64,000 nucleotides of DNA from Bacteroidales bacterium H5 (GCA_001701225.1 DAAQ01000004.1:1-64000); one strand, 5' to 3'. Positions 27,404 to 35,586 are shown, counted from the first letter of the stretch. Numbers and translations are program-made. Notes: generated by a model not told the origin, from the letters alone.

Positions 27404-27429
27404 GTTTCCCTCCCATCGGGAAGGACTGC

Positions 27430-27834
27430 CTATATAAGGAATGGGTCTATGCTCACACCTTCGCCGGAGAGGGTACACATATAGGCACCCTCCCCCGAGC
27501 TATATGACAGCCTGAGGGGACAGTCGGGCGATCCGGCCACACGCCTGTTGCCGTTCTCGTCGACATAGACGGCAAGAAGCAGACAGCCACTCAGCGCCTC
27601 GAGCTGCGCGGAGCCCTCCAGGTCTACCGGAGCACGTCTGAAAGTGATGGTTTTCCTGTATATCCCTTCTTCATTGTCAGATGTCACACGGACGCTTCCG
27701 GGCACCGCCATCACATCAACCGGACGCTCGAGCCAGAGCATACTGACGCGCCCCTGCACCTGCGCGAACCGAGACAGAGTGTCGACAGGAATCAGTTGCA
27801 GCGAATGGACGGCAGAAACAGTCAGTCTTGTCAT
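27430..27834 (-). CDS. phage structural-region protein (134 aa)
   Basis: Small, soluble, beta-rich, with no enzymatic motif. The pattern of short strands (MLWLERPVDVMAV, TITFRRAPVD, LLLAVYVDENGN) suggests a beta-sandwich, as in head-completion or tail-terminator proteins. It lies 55 bp upstream of the prohead protease. Role not identifiable. Confidence 0.5.
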   Translation of the reverse strand: MTRLTVSAVHSLQLIPVDTLSRFAQVQGRVSMLWLERPVDVMAVPGSVRVTSDNEEGIYRKTITFRRAPVDLEGSAQLEALSGCLLLAVYVDENGNRRVAGSPDCPLRLSYSSGEGAYMCTLSGEGVSIDPFLI

Positions 27835-27967
27835 AATTCCGTAGTCATAAAATGTTGATACTCAATTACTCCGCAAAATTCAGCACTTTTTCCGCAAAAA
27901 ATACCTCAAAAAAGGACAAAACCAGGCATGATGTAGGTTAAATTTTTTGACTGAATCATGAACTTTT

Positions 27968-28453
27968 TCAGCCGTTACGTGTGTAGCCTCTCTTCAGCCT
28001 TCTGCGCACCTTGTCACGCCACCGCTGGTAATTCTTCAGCAGGGCATCCTCCGAGATCGAGTCGATGGCATATTTGCGCATGAACATGTAGACTGAATCC
28101 TTGTAGCGGACACCGTTCAGATGTTTCTCCTCGTCCATGAACTCGTGCAGCTCAGCCCACATGAGAACCCTGAACCTGTTGCCGAGCATCGAGGCCGCCC
28201 GAGCCGAAAGATAGTTGTATGTCTTCGGATCCTTGCCTCCGGCCATATTGGCATCGCGTCTGTCCGGCAGGGCAAACTCAAGGTTCCCGGTATCGACAGG
28301 ATGGTCGGCGGGGCGTTTTGCCAGCAGGTTGTAGACGGTGACATAGATGTCGCTTGCAGACGGGAACCGCACGGTGCCCAGGTCATGGTCGAAATACCTG
28401 CCGCGGATATATTCGGCGACGTGAGGCTCGACAGTGATTCTGACGGTTATCAT
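27968..28453 (-). CDS. basic, possibly DNA-binding protein beside an iteron-like array (161 aa)
   Basis: ATG 28453 is chosen; the longer frame would begin with TTG inside the promoter. Helical, with a very basic C-terminus (RWRDKVRRRLKRGYTRNG). It is the first gene after the promoter at 28481-28488 and after the array of TGTWWCA motifs. A protein that binds that array is an attractive reading, but no known DNA-binding family is recognised. Confidence 0.5.
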   Translation of the reverse strand: MITVRITVEPHVAEYIRGRYFDHDLGTVRFPSASDIYVTVYNLLAKRPADHPVDTGNLEFALPDRRDANMAGGKDPKTYNYLSARAASMLGNRFRVLMWAELHEFMDEEKHLNGVRYKDSVYMFMRKYAIDSISEDALLKNYQRWRDKVRRRLKRGYTRNG

Positions 28454-28480
28454 TAGGGGGAGATGTTGGTTTGTACACTG

Positions 28481-28488
28481 CAAAGATA
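28481..28488 (-). promoter_or_regulatory. promoter -7 box upstream of the 161-residue gene
   Basis: TATCTTTG matches the Bacteroidota -7 consensus, about 28 bp upstream of the ATG. I see no good TTTG at the expected -33 distance, so an activator may be needed. Confidence 0.55.
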
Positions 28489-28523
28489 GCGCAAATCCGT
28501 GAATATCCAGCAGACATCCCCCC

Positions 28524-28820
28524 GTTACAGCTTACCCTTTTTCAACTGGGTATATGAAAAGTTACAGAAATTTTTGTTACACTGTTACACGGCCTTAACT
28601 CGCTGATTCACAAGTGTATCAAAATTGTATCAAGGTTGTTTCAGCCCTGTAACAGTTTGTTTCAGGGGGGTGTTTCAAAATTTCAGAAAGGCCGTAACAA
28701 ACCGAAAAAAGTTTGTTACACGGTTTGTGACACGTTTTGGTACACTTTTTCGGCGCGCCACTCCCCTCTTTTTCAATGATTTATCTTTTTTCTCCAACAG
28801 GTGTTACAAAGTAACAAAAA
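28524..28820. repeat. array of TGTWWCA motifs with about 11-bp phasing
   Basis: TGTWWCA-type heptamers start at 28575, 28583, 28615, 28626, 28637, 28648, 28658, 28671, 28693, 28714, 28726 and 28738 (a few with one mismatch), with more near 28524, 28561 and 28803. From 28615 to 28738 nearly all intervals are one or two turns (10-13 or 21-22 bp). The core lies between a terminator hairpin and a promoter and contains no gene. Regular helical phasing indicates a protein-bound site such as a replication origin, partition-like site or operator array. Confidence 0.6.
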
Positions 28821-28902
28821 TTTCTGTAAGATTTGGGAGGGGCAATGGGGAAGACGAGGCGGCGGCCTGAGAGCCAGAGGGGGGTGAGGGCGGAAAATCA
28901 AG

Positions 28903-28942
28903 CCGGACATCAGGGCGCGAAACGCCACAGATGTCCGGCAGA
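28903..28942 (-). terminator. hairpin after the 141-residue gene
   Basis: GCCGGACATC and GATGTCCGGC form a 10-bp stem with an inner GGCG/CGCC stem. On the minus strand it is followed by a T-rich run (TTGATTTTCC), so it is a plausible though weak terminator. Confidence 0.55.
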
Positions 28943-28954
28943 AGGAAGGGAAAA

Positions 28955-29030
28955 ATGAATGTTTTTATGTCAGGTCGTCGCGGTCTTAAAGAATGTTTCT
29001 TCGTCAGATCGTCGCGGCCATAAAGAATGT
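28955..29030. repeat. two-copy direct repeat of about 34 bp
   Basis: On the minus strand ACATTCTTTA-n-n-n-CCGCGACGA-n-CTGAC occurs twice in tandem, followed by a partial third ACATTC. It lies just after the stop of the 141-residue gene. No coding role; slippage duplication or a small protein-binding site are both possible. Confidence 0.5.
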
Positions 29031-29038
29031 CGATACGC

Positions 29039-29464
29039 TCAGCCGGAGACAGAACCGACCTCACCCATGATACTGCGGATCTCACTGTCTATAAGCTCAC
29101 GAACCTCGGAAGTGAAGCCATATCTGATATTCGGGAAAACGGTGCCGTACAGGATACCCCAGATCTGCCTGTTGTAGATCATGTGGTTCCCATGCTCCTT
29201 CATGTCCAGGAAGCGGATGTACATCGGATATTTCATGATTGCCGAGTTGCCACGGCCACTTTTCGAGAGACTGTAGCCCGGCTGGGACAGAGAGTTGACA
29301 AGATTGCCTGTGCGGATACCAATCCGGCGCTGGTTCCTGACCAATCTGTGGCTCGCCCCAACACGTCTTATGCCGGTGACGGCAATATTGAGCTGCTCCT
29401 GATATATGGTCTTCAGACCTGCCAGGAGCTCGCGGTGCACATATTCGAGCTTGAGGGAATCCAT
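29039..29464 (-). CDS. phage neck / tail-completion protein, HK97 gp10-like by position (141 aa)
   Basis: A basic, soluble protein with a helical N-terminus and a segment (RTGNLVNSLSQPGYS) that resembles the RTGxLxxS motif of HK97 gp10-type neck proteins. It follows a 144-residue protein in the same run, the usual pair in siphophage neck modules. Named by this motif and by position. Confidence 0.55.
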   Translation of the reverse strand: MDSLKLEYVHRELLAGLKTIYQEQLNIAVTGIRRVGASHRLVRNQRRIGIRTGNLVNSLSQPGYSLSKSGRGNSAIMKYPMYIRFLDMKEHGNHMIYNRQIWGILYGTVFPNIRYGFTSEVRELIDSEIRSIMGEVGSVSG

Positions 29465-29474
29465 GGGGACATAA

Positions 29475-29909
29475 TCAGCTCTGTGTGGTGAAGGCTATCG
29501 ACCATCCGGCCCAGTCGCCGAAGAACTCCGTCTCGGGGAGTGTGCTCATCGAACCCGGGGCCGCATTGAGGAAATGGCATCCCGTCGACGAGTCGGCCAG
29601 AAGCAACCTCTTGACAGCCTCGGCCACCGGCTGGGTTTCCTCGAGCACGCGGTCACCCGTAGTGATGCGGGGATTGTATTTCTGCATGACGAACACCACG
29701 CAGAGGTTATCCTCGGCGAACGAGTCGACATTTCCCTTGCCTTCGGCCGATGGCGGCATATAGAACAGCACGGGAGTGTCTTCCAAGCGTATCCGTCCCA
29801 CCTTATCGGCCATGTTGGCTTCGACAGTCAGCGGCACAGCATCACGAAGCCCGTCGACACGTCCCACCATCGACTCCCAGTACTTGCGGTATTGTGCGAG
29901 CGCTATCAT
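29475..29909 (-). CDS. putative phage tail-terminator / neck protein (144 aa)
   Basis: Mixed alpha-beta, soluble. An N-terminal helix is followed by strands (DTPVLFYMPPS, NLCVVFVMQKY), a fold pattern seen in tail-terminator proteins. It overlaps the lysozyme stop by 4 bp and lies next to the gp10-like gene. Assignment is by context. Confidence 0.45.
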   Translation of the reverse strand: MIALAQYRKYWESMVGRVDGLRDAVPLTVEANMADKVGRIRLEDTPVLFYMPPSAEGKGNVDSFAEDNLCVVFVMQKYNPRITTGDRVLEETQPVAEAVKRLLLADSSTGCHFLNAAPGSMSTLPETEFFGDWAGWSIAFTTQS

Positions 29910-30355
29910 GCCGAGAAATAATGGTCAGCCTCGCCACGGCGACGTTTCACCAGCCCCGGCAATGATTTCAGGACGCCGTTGACACGCGCCTTGGTATGCC
30001 TCATGAACTCATCGCGTATCGACGGGTCATCAGGATCAGCCTTGACCTTGGCAAGGAGGGTCGACTTGCGCAGGTTGCCCAGGCCGATGTTATATGCTAT
30101 CGACACAATCGAGTCGAATTGCCGGGGATTAAGACGCACGCCGGACACAAGCCCCTCTACCGAGAGGGCAAACCTGTCGACGTCCTCATTGAACAGCCTG
30201 ACGGCATCGGCATAGCTTATCACCAGCCCTTCGGTGACATCCGAGCCGGTGTGGCCATAGCCGACGGTCAGGACTCCGGCAGGGCAGCGGTATGCCTTGA
30301 GGCGGCATCCCTCCCACTGCATCATCTTGGTACGCATCTCGCTGGTAATTTTCAT
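29906..30355 (-). CDS. GH24 phage lysozyme (149 aa)
   Basis: Cleaves peptidoglycan to free progeny. The GH24 triad is visible: Glu15 (WEGCRLKAY), Cys24 in the place of T4 Asp20 (YRCPAG), and Thr30 (VLTVGYGHT). A Cys at the middle position is a known functional variant in this family. No signal peptide, so it needs a holin or similar. Typical size. It sits inside the head/neck genes, away from the holin and spanin candidates at 33.7-34.5 kb. Confidence 0.9.
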   Translation of the reverse strand: MKITSEMRTKMMQWEGCRLKAYRCPAGVLTVGYGHTGSDVTEGLVISYADAVRLFNEDVDRFALSVEGLVSGVRLNPRQFDSIVSIAYNIGLGNLRKSTLLAKVKADPDDPSIRDEFMRHTKARVNGVLKSLPGLVKRRRGEADHYFSA

Positions 30356-30361
30356 AGGCGT

Positions 30362-31120
30362 CTATTTTTTTGATTTGTCGTGTATATACTCAAATTTGCA
30401 CTTATACAGATACATAAGCACCGACCAGAAGGGGGATGCCTCGACCTCGGCCACATTGCCGAATACCCCGGATGTTGCAATCTCGAAGGTTATTCCGGCC
30501 CAACCTGTCTTGTCATCGGGGCGGCGGGGGCCGGAGCTCCTGAATATGATCGAGAAATCGACATCCCTGCCGTTAATCTCTATCGGGCCCGACTGGATGG
30601 CCTTCCACACTGCGAGAAACAGCATCGGGGCGTGCCATGCGAGTATCATGGGGACATCATCTTCGGGAGGTATCGAATAGAGTACCCTGGCGACCTCCGC
30701 ATAGTCGCCATCGTCTTCATGGTGCGCCTCGATTATTGTGGCGCACTCGACAAACCTGTCAAAGCGGACATCATTCAGCCAGTCTGCCGGGCCCTTGTAT
30801 CCGCCGTATTCCGGCAGCAGGTTGCGGCATGAGTCGAACCGTGGCACGGGCCCGCTGCCATGATCGACGAGATAAGGGTCTGTGACCTCGGCAAGCTGTG
30901 ACTCGGCCTCACGTCTGTACCTGTCATGCAGCACCTCATAGCTGTAGTGCTCGAGACCGGCCAGGATGCTGTACCATGCGGTGCGCCATTTCCTGAGGTC
31001 GATATGTCCTCCGGTAAGGAGCATGGCCAGCCTCACATATTCCCGGTACTGCCCTGGAGTGAGCTCCTCGGGGATTCCTGGCACCTCAATATGTTTCCCC
31101 TTGAAGATGATTGTCCTCAT
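30362..31120 (-). CDS. phage protein of the head-neck block (252 aa)
   Basis: Soluble; the first 80 residues are helical with a Tyr-rich LTPGQYREYVRLAMLL segment, and the C-terminal part contains PFWSVLMYLYKCKFEY. It follows the 317-residue gene by 1 bp. This family is not known to me. Chaperone or connector roles are possible. Confidence 0.45.
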   Translation of the reverse strand: MRTIIFKGKHIEVPGIPEELTPGQYREYVRLAMLLTGGHIDLRKWRTAWYSILAGLEHYSYEVLHDRYRREAESQLAEVTDPYLVDHGSGPVPRFDSCRNLLPEYGGYKGPADWLNDVRFDRFVECATIIEAHHEDDGDYAEVARVLYSIPPEDDVPMILAWHAPMLFLAVWKAIQSGPIEINGRDVDFSIIFRSSGPRRPDDKTGWAGITFEIATSGVFGNVAEVEASPFWSVLMYLYKCKFEYIHDKSKK

Positions 31121-31121
31121 A

Positions 31122-32075
31122 TCAGTAGCTCATGCCCTTTGAGTGTACTATCGGGCCCGGCAGATGATAGTCAACCGGGGTGTCTTCGGCACGGATGGCG
31201 GCCATTATGTCCTCGAGCTGCCTGAGATAACGGTCTGCATCGGCCCCGAGGGATGCAGCCACCGCATTGCGGGCCTCCTTCTCTGCCTGTAGCCGCTGTT
31301 TGACGGGGGCTGACTGGTTTACCTGCACGACTCCATCGGGCAGAACCTCGACCGGGAGCCGCTCGACGGCCTTCTTCATGGCCAGGAGAGCTATTGCACG
31401 CCGGGCAGTGTCGCCAAGCTCTTCCAGCTCCTGGTCCCCGTCGAGAAGCCGCGCCATATATTCACGGCCCACTACCGGGGCGACAGATGCCGACTGCACC
31501 TCACGTATCATCGGCAGCAGCGTCAGGAACAGGCGGTGAGAGCCGATGACATAGTAGCAGTCGAACTCCTCCTTGCTCCTGATGAGAAGCCCGGCACGCT
31601 GGCGGTATTTGGACGAGTCTGTCCAGAACCCGAAGCTGCCGCGGTCAAGCGCCTCGATCAGCGCGTCGGTGGCCTCGTATGCAAGCCGCTGGATGTTCGA
31701 CTCGTCCTTGAACTGTTCGAGGGCAGTCATCCCCTTCTCGTTCTCGCCGAGCCTGTGAGAGCGGCCATTGGTGTCGTGATGGGCGTCGAGTGTCGGGATA
31801 ATCTTGAGCCAGGTGAACATGGCCACAGCCTGCCTCAGATAGCCTAGAGGGATGGTGGCCGAAGCCGGACACACCTCGGAGGGCTGGCAGCCCGACTCAT
31901 AGAATGATGCCAGAGCCTCGACGGGGCCATGCCCGACGATAGCCGCGACATCACGTATGCCCAGGGGGATTATCGGTGCCCACATGGCAAAATCAACCCG
32001 GTCTGAAATCAGGCCCAGGGCGGCGGTTATCTCGGCCCCGCCATTGCCGTCACGGTCGAACAGTATCATGTGCAA
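31122..32075 (-). CDS. head-completion / connector-like protein, DUF6712-type (317 aa)
   Basis: Helical protein with an N-terminal helical bundle, several Asp/Glu-rich helices and a Lys/Arg-rich linker (VKQRLQAEKEARNAVAASLG). It lies just downstream of the portal, where Bacteroidales phages encode proteins annotated DUF6712. I assign that family tentatively on resemblance. A neck or connector role fits position. A Met two codons in is an alternative start. Confidence 0.45.
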   Translation of the reverse strand: MHMILFDRDGNGGAEITAALGLISDRVDFAMWAPIIPLGIRDVAAIVGHGPVEALASFYESGCQPSEVCPASATIPLGYLRQAVAMFTWLKIIPTLDAHHDTNGRSHRLGENEKGMTALEQFKDESNIQRLAYEATDALIEALDRGSFGFWTDSSKYRQRAGLLIRSKEEFDCYYVIGSHRLFLTLLPMIREVQSASVAPVVGREYMARLLDGDQELEELGDTARRAIALLAMKKAVERLPVEVLPDGVVQVNQSAPVKQRLQAEKEARNAVAASLGADADRYLRQLEDIMAAIRAEDTPVDYHLPGPIVHSKGMSY

Positions 32076-32090
32076 TATCAGATTTGCAGG

Positions 32091-33443
32091 TCAGGCATTC
32101 GCCTTGACCCTGTTTTCGGGATTGACGTCTTTCTCTGCGTCGACGATGGCGCGATAGAGGCCGATGCGCAGGTCAGTGCCCGGACGGTTGGCCTCGAGCA
32201 TCATCTGGAACGGGGCACACAGCACCATGTCGGGGATGGCGGTCTCTGTGGCGTTGTAGACCTTGAGCGAGTACAGCTTCTCCGAGCCGCTGCCGAGCTT
32301 GGTATCGAGTATGAGGTTTGAGAGCGCCGGATCCAGACCGAACCCTGAGGTGGCCGCGGCCTCGGCCTTGCGGCAGATGGCGACCTGCGCCTCGATATAG
32401 TCCTTGATCTTCTTGTCGATGGGTGTTATCTTCCATCCCTCGAAATTGTTTGCCACCTCGTTCCAGAACTGCGACGTGTGCATGAACTTTCCGGCATTCT
32501 TACGCCCGGACATATTGGCGGCAAACTGCTCCATTGCCTTGTCCTTGGCCTCCTCGAGCATACGTGCCTCATAGGGTACCTTGGTCTTCTCGCATATCTC
32601 GCGCAGCCGGGCCTCCACATCGTCCCAGTATGACTGAGGGCTCTCGATGTGCATGGAGATTGCAGAGGCATTCTCGTTATATGTAGCCAGTATCCCGTCG
32701 AGCGTATTGACCAGCTCGAGCCATCCGAAGGCACCCTTGAAACGCGGCATACTGTAATGCAGCTTGTTGTAGCTGTATATGCGGTGATATGCCAGTGAGA
32801 CGGGATGCCTGAACGGATGAGCCGGGTCAAAAAGCGGATACACGCGGAAATCCGTGCTGAGCGGATTGGGGAAATCGCCCACGGCTGCCTCTGTGGGCAT
32901 CTGTCCCTCGCCGGCATAGACGAACCTGACCCTTCCAGCCGGGACATGCTCGACACTCGCTATCGAGCCGGGGCCACCTACGCGCGAGCCGCGGGTGCGT
33001 GTCACCTTGACCCAGAACCCCTCGAGGTGCATCAGGTCGACAAGACACCGCATCATCTGTGTCCTCCAGTCCGAGGTCTCGAGCATCGCCATCGCATCGG
33101 GGTCGGTAGTCCATGCGCGATAGGGCCTGCCATCCGTGGTCACAGCATCGCGGAAGAGGCGTGGGCCTTCTCCCCATTGCAATCCGACCTTCTTTCCCAT
33201 GATGCCCTCTCCGGCATAGAATCCGGACAGAAGCCGGTCGACATATCCCGGCAGGTCATCGTCATCACCATAGGGTATGACACGGACGCCATGCACCGTG
33301 CGGAACCTGTCAGAGCCCCAGTATCCGCCTGTGATCATGCGGCTCGAGGCCGACCAGCCTCCCGAGCGCGAATTGAGGTTGAAAGACATCACCTTGCCCG
33401 GGCCGTTGTCTATGAAACCGAAATTACCTATCCTCCTTATCAT
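32091..33443 (-). CDS. phage portal protein (450 aa)
   Basis: Forms the dodecameric DNA gate at the capsid vertex. Features that fit: length 450; an N-terminal beta part; a long helical stem region (WDDVEARLREICEKTKVPYE, then KDKAMEQFAANMSG); and a C-terminal helical crown (ILDTKLGSGSEKLYSLKVYN). Similar proteins head the structural genes of Bacteroidales siphophages. The order portal-protease-capsid-terminase is unusual, with terminase at the far end. No key catalytic residue to test. Confidence 0.65.
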   Translation of the reverse strand: MIRRIGNFGFIDNGPGKVMSFNLNSRSGGWSASSRMITGGYWGSDRFRTVHGVRVIPYGDDDDLPGYVDRLLSGFYAGEGIMGKKVGLQWGEGPRLFRDAVTTDGRPYRAWTTDPDAMAMLETSDWRTQMMRCLVDLMHLEGFWVKVTRTRGSRVGGPGSIASVEHVPAGRVRFVYAGEGQMPTEAAVGDFPNPLSTDFRVYPLFDPAHPFRHPVSLAYHRIYSYNKLHYSMPRFKGAFGWLELVNTLDGILATYNENASAISMHIESPQSYWDDVEARLREICEKTKVPYEARMLEEAKDKAMEQFAANMSGRKNAGKFMHTSQFWNEVANNFEGWKITPIDKKIKDYIEAQVAICRKAEAAATSGFGLDPALSNLILDTKLGSGSEKLYSLKVYNATETAIPDMVLCAPFQMMLEANRPGTDLRIGLYRAIVDAEKDVNPENRVKANA

Positions 33444-33456
33444 ATCTCGATATTGG

Positions 33457-33738
33457 TCAGTTTAACACCGTGCGGCATCCGTTGAACTCCATTATCAGGC
33501 ACTGCCAGCAGTTCATGGCCCTCCCGGTATCAGTATCGGTGAAGAACAGCTTGTGGCTGGCGGCGGATACATCTTCGTCCGAGGGTTTGGGCCGGACACG
33601 GGCATTGGCCACAGAGGCCATGTCGCCGCCGCGGCGCGTGTCACGGTTCCACTTGCGGAACCTTATGGAAAAGGTGCCCCCTTCGGCGCTTATGCGCTTC
33701 ATCTCGTCGATGGCCTTGTATATGTTTATTTTTTCCAT
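33457..33738 (-). CDS. small phage protein upstream of portal (93 aa)
   Basis: Basic N-terminal half with FSIRFRKWNRDTRRGG and a C-terminal part with two Cys (CWQC, NGCR). It overlaps the stop of the u-spanin candidate by 13 bp and ends 14 bp before the portal start. Similar small genes sit beside portal genes in related phages; function unknown. Confidence 0.5.
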   Translation of the reverse strand: MEKINIYKAIDEMKRISAEGGTFSIRFRKWNRDTRRGGDMASVANARVRPKPSDEDVSAASHKLFFTDTDTGRAMNCWQCLIMEFNGCRTVLN

Positions 33739-34247
33739 AGCTTCGGCAATAATGTCCCGGCCATATAGACCAGGGTAACGGCGAGTATCATGGCTCCGGC
33801 GTGCCGCTCGAGCCTGTCGAGGGGAGACTCAGCCACGGCCACAGTGTCCGAGTGCGTGTCTGTAGCGCTGCTGTCGGCCTCACTGTATGTACCTGCGCTC
33901 CTGAGCCGGAAGCCCTCTATGTTCATGCCATAGTCAGTCTGGCGGAAGCTGCCCCAGCCGAATACAGAGAGGCCAGACCATATCACCGTGACAGGACGTC
34001 CGGCAGAATCTCTCGAGATGTCGATGCGTCCGCAGTCACGACGCAGGCCATCCAGTGTGTCGGCTTCAGATAAGGTCACAGACAGGTCTGTGCGGCCTGA
34101 GTCGCCCTGTACATTCATCTCCATGGCTGAGGCAGTCACGGCAGAGGTCTCCGTGACGGTCGTGGAGCGCGATGTGCCGCACGAAACGGCCATCACACCC
34201 AGTGCCACCAACATCGCCGTCAGGATATCCTTCACTGGCCTCCTCAT
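33726..34247 (-). CDS. u-spanin-like lipoprotein with C-terminal membrane helix (173 aa)
   Basis: The N-terminus is a lipoprotein signal (hydrophobic run ending MAVSC, Cys23). The C-terminus carries one transmembrane helix (AMILAVTLVYMAGTLLPKLW) and a short basic tail. The middle is polar. A lipid anchor at one end and an inner-membrane helix at the other is the layout of unimolecular spanins, which disrupt the outer membrane after lysozyme action. It overlaps the holin candidate by 4 bp. Topology is seen; function is inferred. Confidence 0.6.
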   Translation of the reverse strand: MRRPVKDILTAMLVALGVMAVSCGTSRSTTVTETSAVTASAMEMNVQGDSGRTDLSVTLSEADTLDGLRRDCGRIDISRDSAGRPVTVIWSGLSVFGWGSFRQTDYGMNIEGFRLRSAGTYSEADSSATDTHSDTVAVAESPLDRLERHAGAMILAVTLVYMAGTLLPKLWKK

Positions 34248-34537
34248 AATGCCTCCGCGTTTTTGGTTCCGGCCATGGCCATCAGGCGCTCATTGACATT
34301 GTCCTTGAATTTCTCGAGCTCGTTGGCATAGTGGATTGAGATGCCGAGCAGGGAGGCCACGAATATGGAGATAAGACCGAACGCCGTTATCACTGACTGG
34401 TGTATCTCTCCTTTCGGGGGGATCAGCAATCCAAGATAGAGCAGCGTCAGTCCGGCCAGCATCGTCACTACGGCCAGCGAATAGGTTATCACATCCTTGA
34501 TGGTGAGCTTGTCGAACTCTTCCTTTAAGTGTTTCAT
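34244..34537 (-). CDS. holin candidate, two transmembrane helices (97 aa)
   Basis: Two hydrophobic helices (VITYSLAVVTMLAGLTLLYL and a segment VITAFGLISIFVASLLGI) with a charged N-terminus and a helical, charged C-terminus. Size and topology fit class II holins. Overlaps the u-spanin candidate, making a coherent lysis pair. The lysozyme lies 4 kb downstream in the same direction. Confidence 0.6.
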   Translation of the reverse strand: MKHLKEEFDKLTIKDVITYSLAVVTMLAGLTLLYLGLLIPPKGEIHQSVITAFGLISIFVASLLGISIHYANELEKFKDNVNERLMAMAGTKNAEAL

Positions 34538-34604
34538 CTCGCAGACATTTTGTTATGTCACAAAGTTCGTCAATCCCCCGGCACCCGCGAAGGACAGAAA
34601 GAGA

Positions 34605-34632
34605 GACGCACCGGCCTCACGGTCGGTGCGTC
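34605..34632 (-). terminator. terminator-like hairpin upstream of the lysis pair
   Basis: GACGCACCG and CGGTGCGTC form a 9-bp stem on the minus strand followed by pyrimidine-rich CTCTCTTTCT. It probably ends or attenuates the transcript of the 113-residue gene. Confidence 0.6.
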
Positions 34633-34708
34633 AACATGCTGAAGCCAATCTTCCTTACCTTATGTTCATCAAAAGGATAACTTCATTCATTCTGAGCAAA
34701 TAACGTTT

Positions 34709-35050
34709 TTATGTGGTCGCAGATTTGTCTTGACATACGGAGAGAGATATGCCGGCAAAAACATCATCGACCCGCTCGGCCACCGTCTTGGGGAGGGTGT
34801 CGGCGCAGAGCTGCCTGAGCAGTTCCCGGTCGCCGGAGATACTCCTGACGATGCGCCGGAGCGTGACAAGAGTCCTGATGGTATCGAGGGCCTGGCGGTC
34901 TGACATGTCAAGCTCAGCCTGGTTGTCGAGGATGGCTGTGATGGCAAGCGACAGTGTGTCGATACACGCCCGGGAGAGACCGCCGGGATGCGCCATGACG
35001 GCAAGAGCGGCGGCAGCCGGCGACACATCGGTGTCTAACGTGATTCTCAT
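34709..35050 (-). CDS. small helical phage protein (113 aa)
   Basis: All-helical, Leu/Ala-rich and soluble, with no recognisable motif. It has its own promoter box (TATATTTG, 35097-35090) and ends before a terminator hairpin, so it is a monocistronic unit between the L3 operon and the lysis genes. Role unknown; a regulator of late or lysis genes is possible from position. Confidence 0.45.
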   Translation of the reverse strand: MRITLDTDVSPAAAALAVMAHPGGLSRACIDTLSLAITAILDNQAELDMSDRQALDTIRTLVTLRRIVRSISGDRELLRQLCADTLPKTVAERVDDVFAGISLSVCQDKSATT

Positions 35051-35089
35051 CTTTCAGGGGGGATTGTTTTATGTCGGGCTTTGTGATTG

Positions 35090-35097
35090 CAAATATA
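35090..35097 (-). promoter_or_regulatory. promoter -7 box for the 113-residue gene
   Basis: TATATTTG matches the -7 consensus and lies about 40 bp upstream of the ATG at 35050. The -33 element is not obvious. Confidence 0.5.
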
Positions 35098-35146
35098 GTC
35101 ATTTTTATCACAACTATATCATATATCGCCCAAAAATGATTGAAAT

Positions 35147-35404
35147 TTAACTGATTATTCCCTTCATATCCCGGTTTTTGGCTCCTGCGATGGTGACCAG
35201 GGCATATCTGGCCAGTTGCAGAAGCCCGAGATTACGGTAAAAGAGATCGTCGTCGCTGAAGTCGGCCTCCTTGAGATAATGACCCACCAGGATGTCGATG
35301 AATGTGCTGACGCTGCTGACCAGAGCCGGGTCATCCTGGATCATGCTGACAGCGTCGATTACCTCGCGGTTTATCACTACGCCTTCGGGTATGTTGTCGT
35401 TCAT
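35147..35404 (-). CDS. small acidic helical protein, paralogue of the gene at 16257 (85 aa)
   Basis: ATG 35404 overlaps the stop of the 61-residue gene (ATGA). It shares the IPEG-NRE-QDDP-VSTFIDIL-YLKEA framework with the 79-residue protein of the L1 operon. It ends the L3 operon. A pair of paralogues at equal positions behind the same kind of leader suggests a common system. Function unknown. Confidence 0.65.
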   Translation of the reverse strand: MNDNIPEGVVINREVIDAVSMIQDDPALVSSVSTFIDILVGHYLKEADFSDDDLFYRNLGLLQLARYALVTIAGAKNRDMKGIIS

Positions 35405-35586
35405 GACGCGCCTCCTTCCTGACAGACGGTGATGTTGATGGTGCCCCCCTCGAGATGTATCTCGAAGGTGTTGCCGGTGAGCGAGAGGATGACCTTGTCC
35501 TGGGCCTGGCATACGGCGTCGGCGAGTTCATTGAGGATGCCGCGAACCTTCTCTGAGGCTACGCGACGGGAATGTTTCTGGTTCAT
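35401..35586 (-). CDS. small protein under leader L3 (61 aa)
   Basis: Basic helical N-terminus (MNQKHSRRVASEKVRGILNE), then a beta-rich C-terminus with two Cys. The ATG directly abuts the 3' arm of the L3 hairpin. The first 28 residues are identical to the truncated gene under L4. I do not recognise a family. Not homologous in any obvious way to the membrane proteins behind L1 and L2, although its downstream partner is. Confidence 0.6.
   Translation of the reverse strand: MNQKHSRRVASEKVRGILNELADAVCQAQDKVILSLTGNTFEIHLEGGTINITVCQEGGAS

Noticed and set aside
28524..28820. CRISPR array
   Set aside because: The repeated unit is 7 bp with 3-6 bp between copies; there are no long repeats, spacers or cas genes.
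28804..29085. 93-codon frame on the minus strand
   Set aside because: It crosses a terminator hairpin and a tandem repeat, is rich in Pro/Ser/Arg as GC-rich shadows are, and has no coupling to neighbours.
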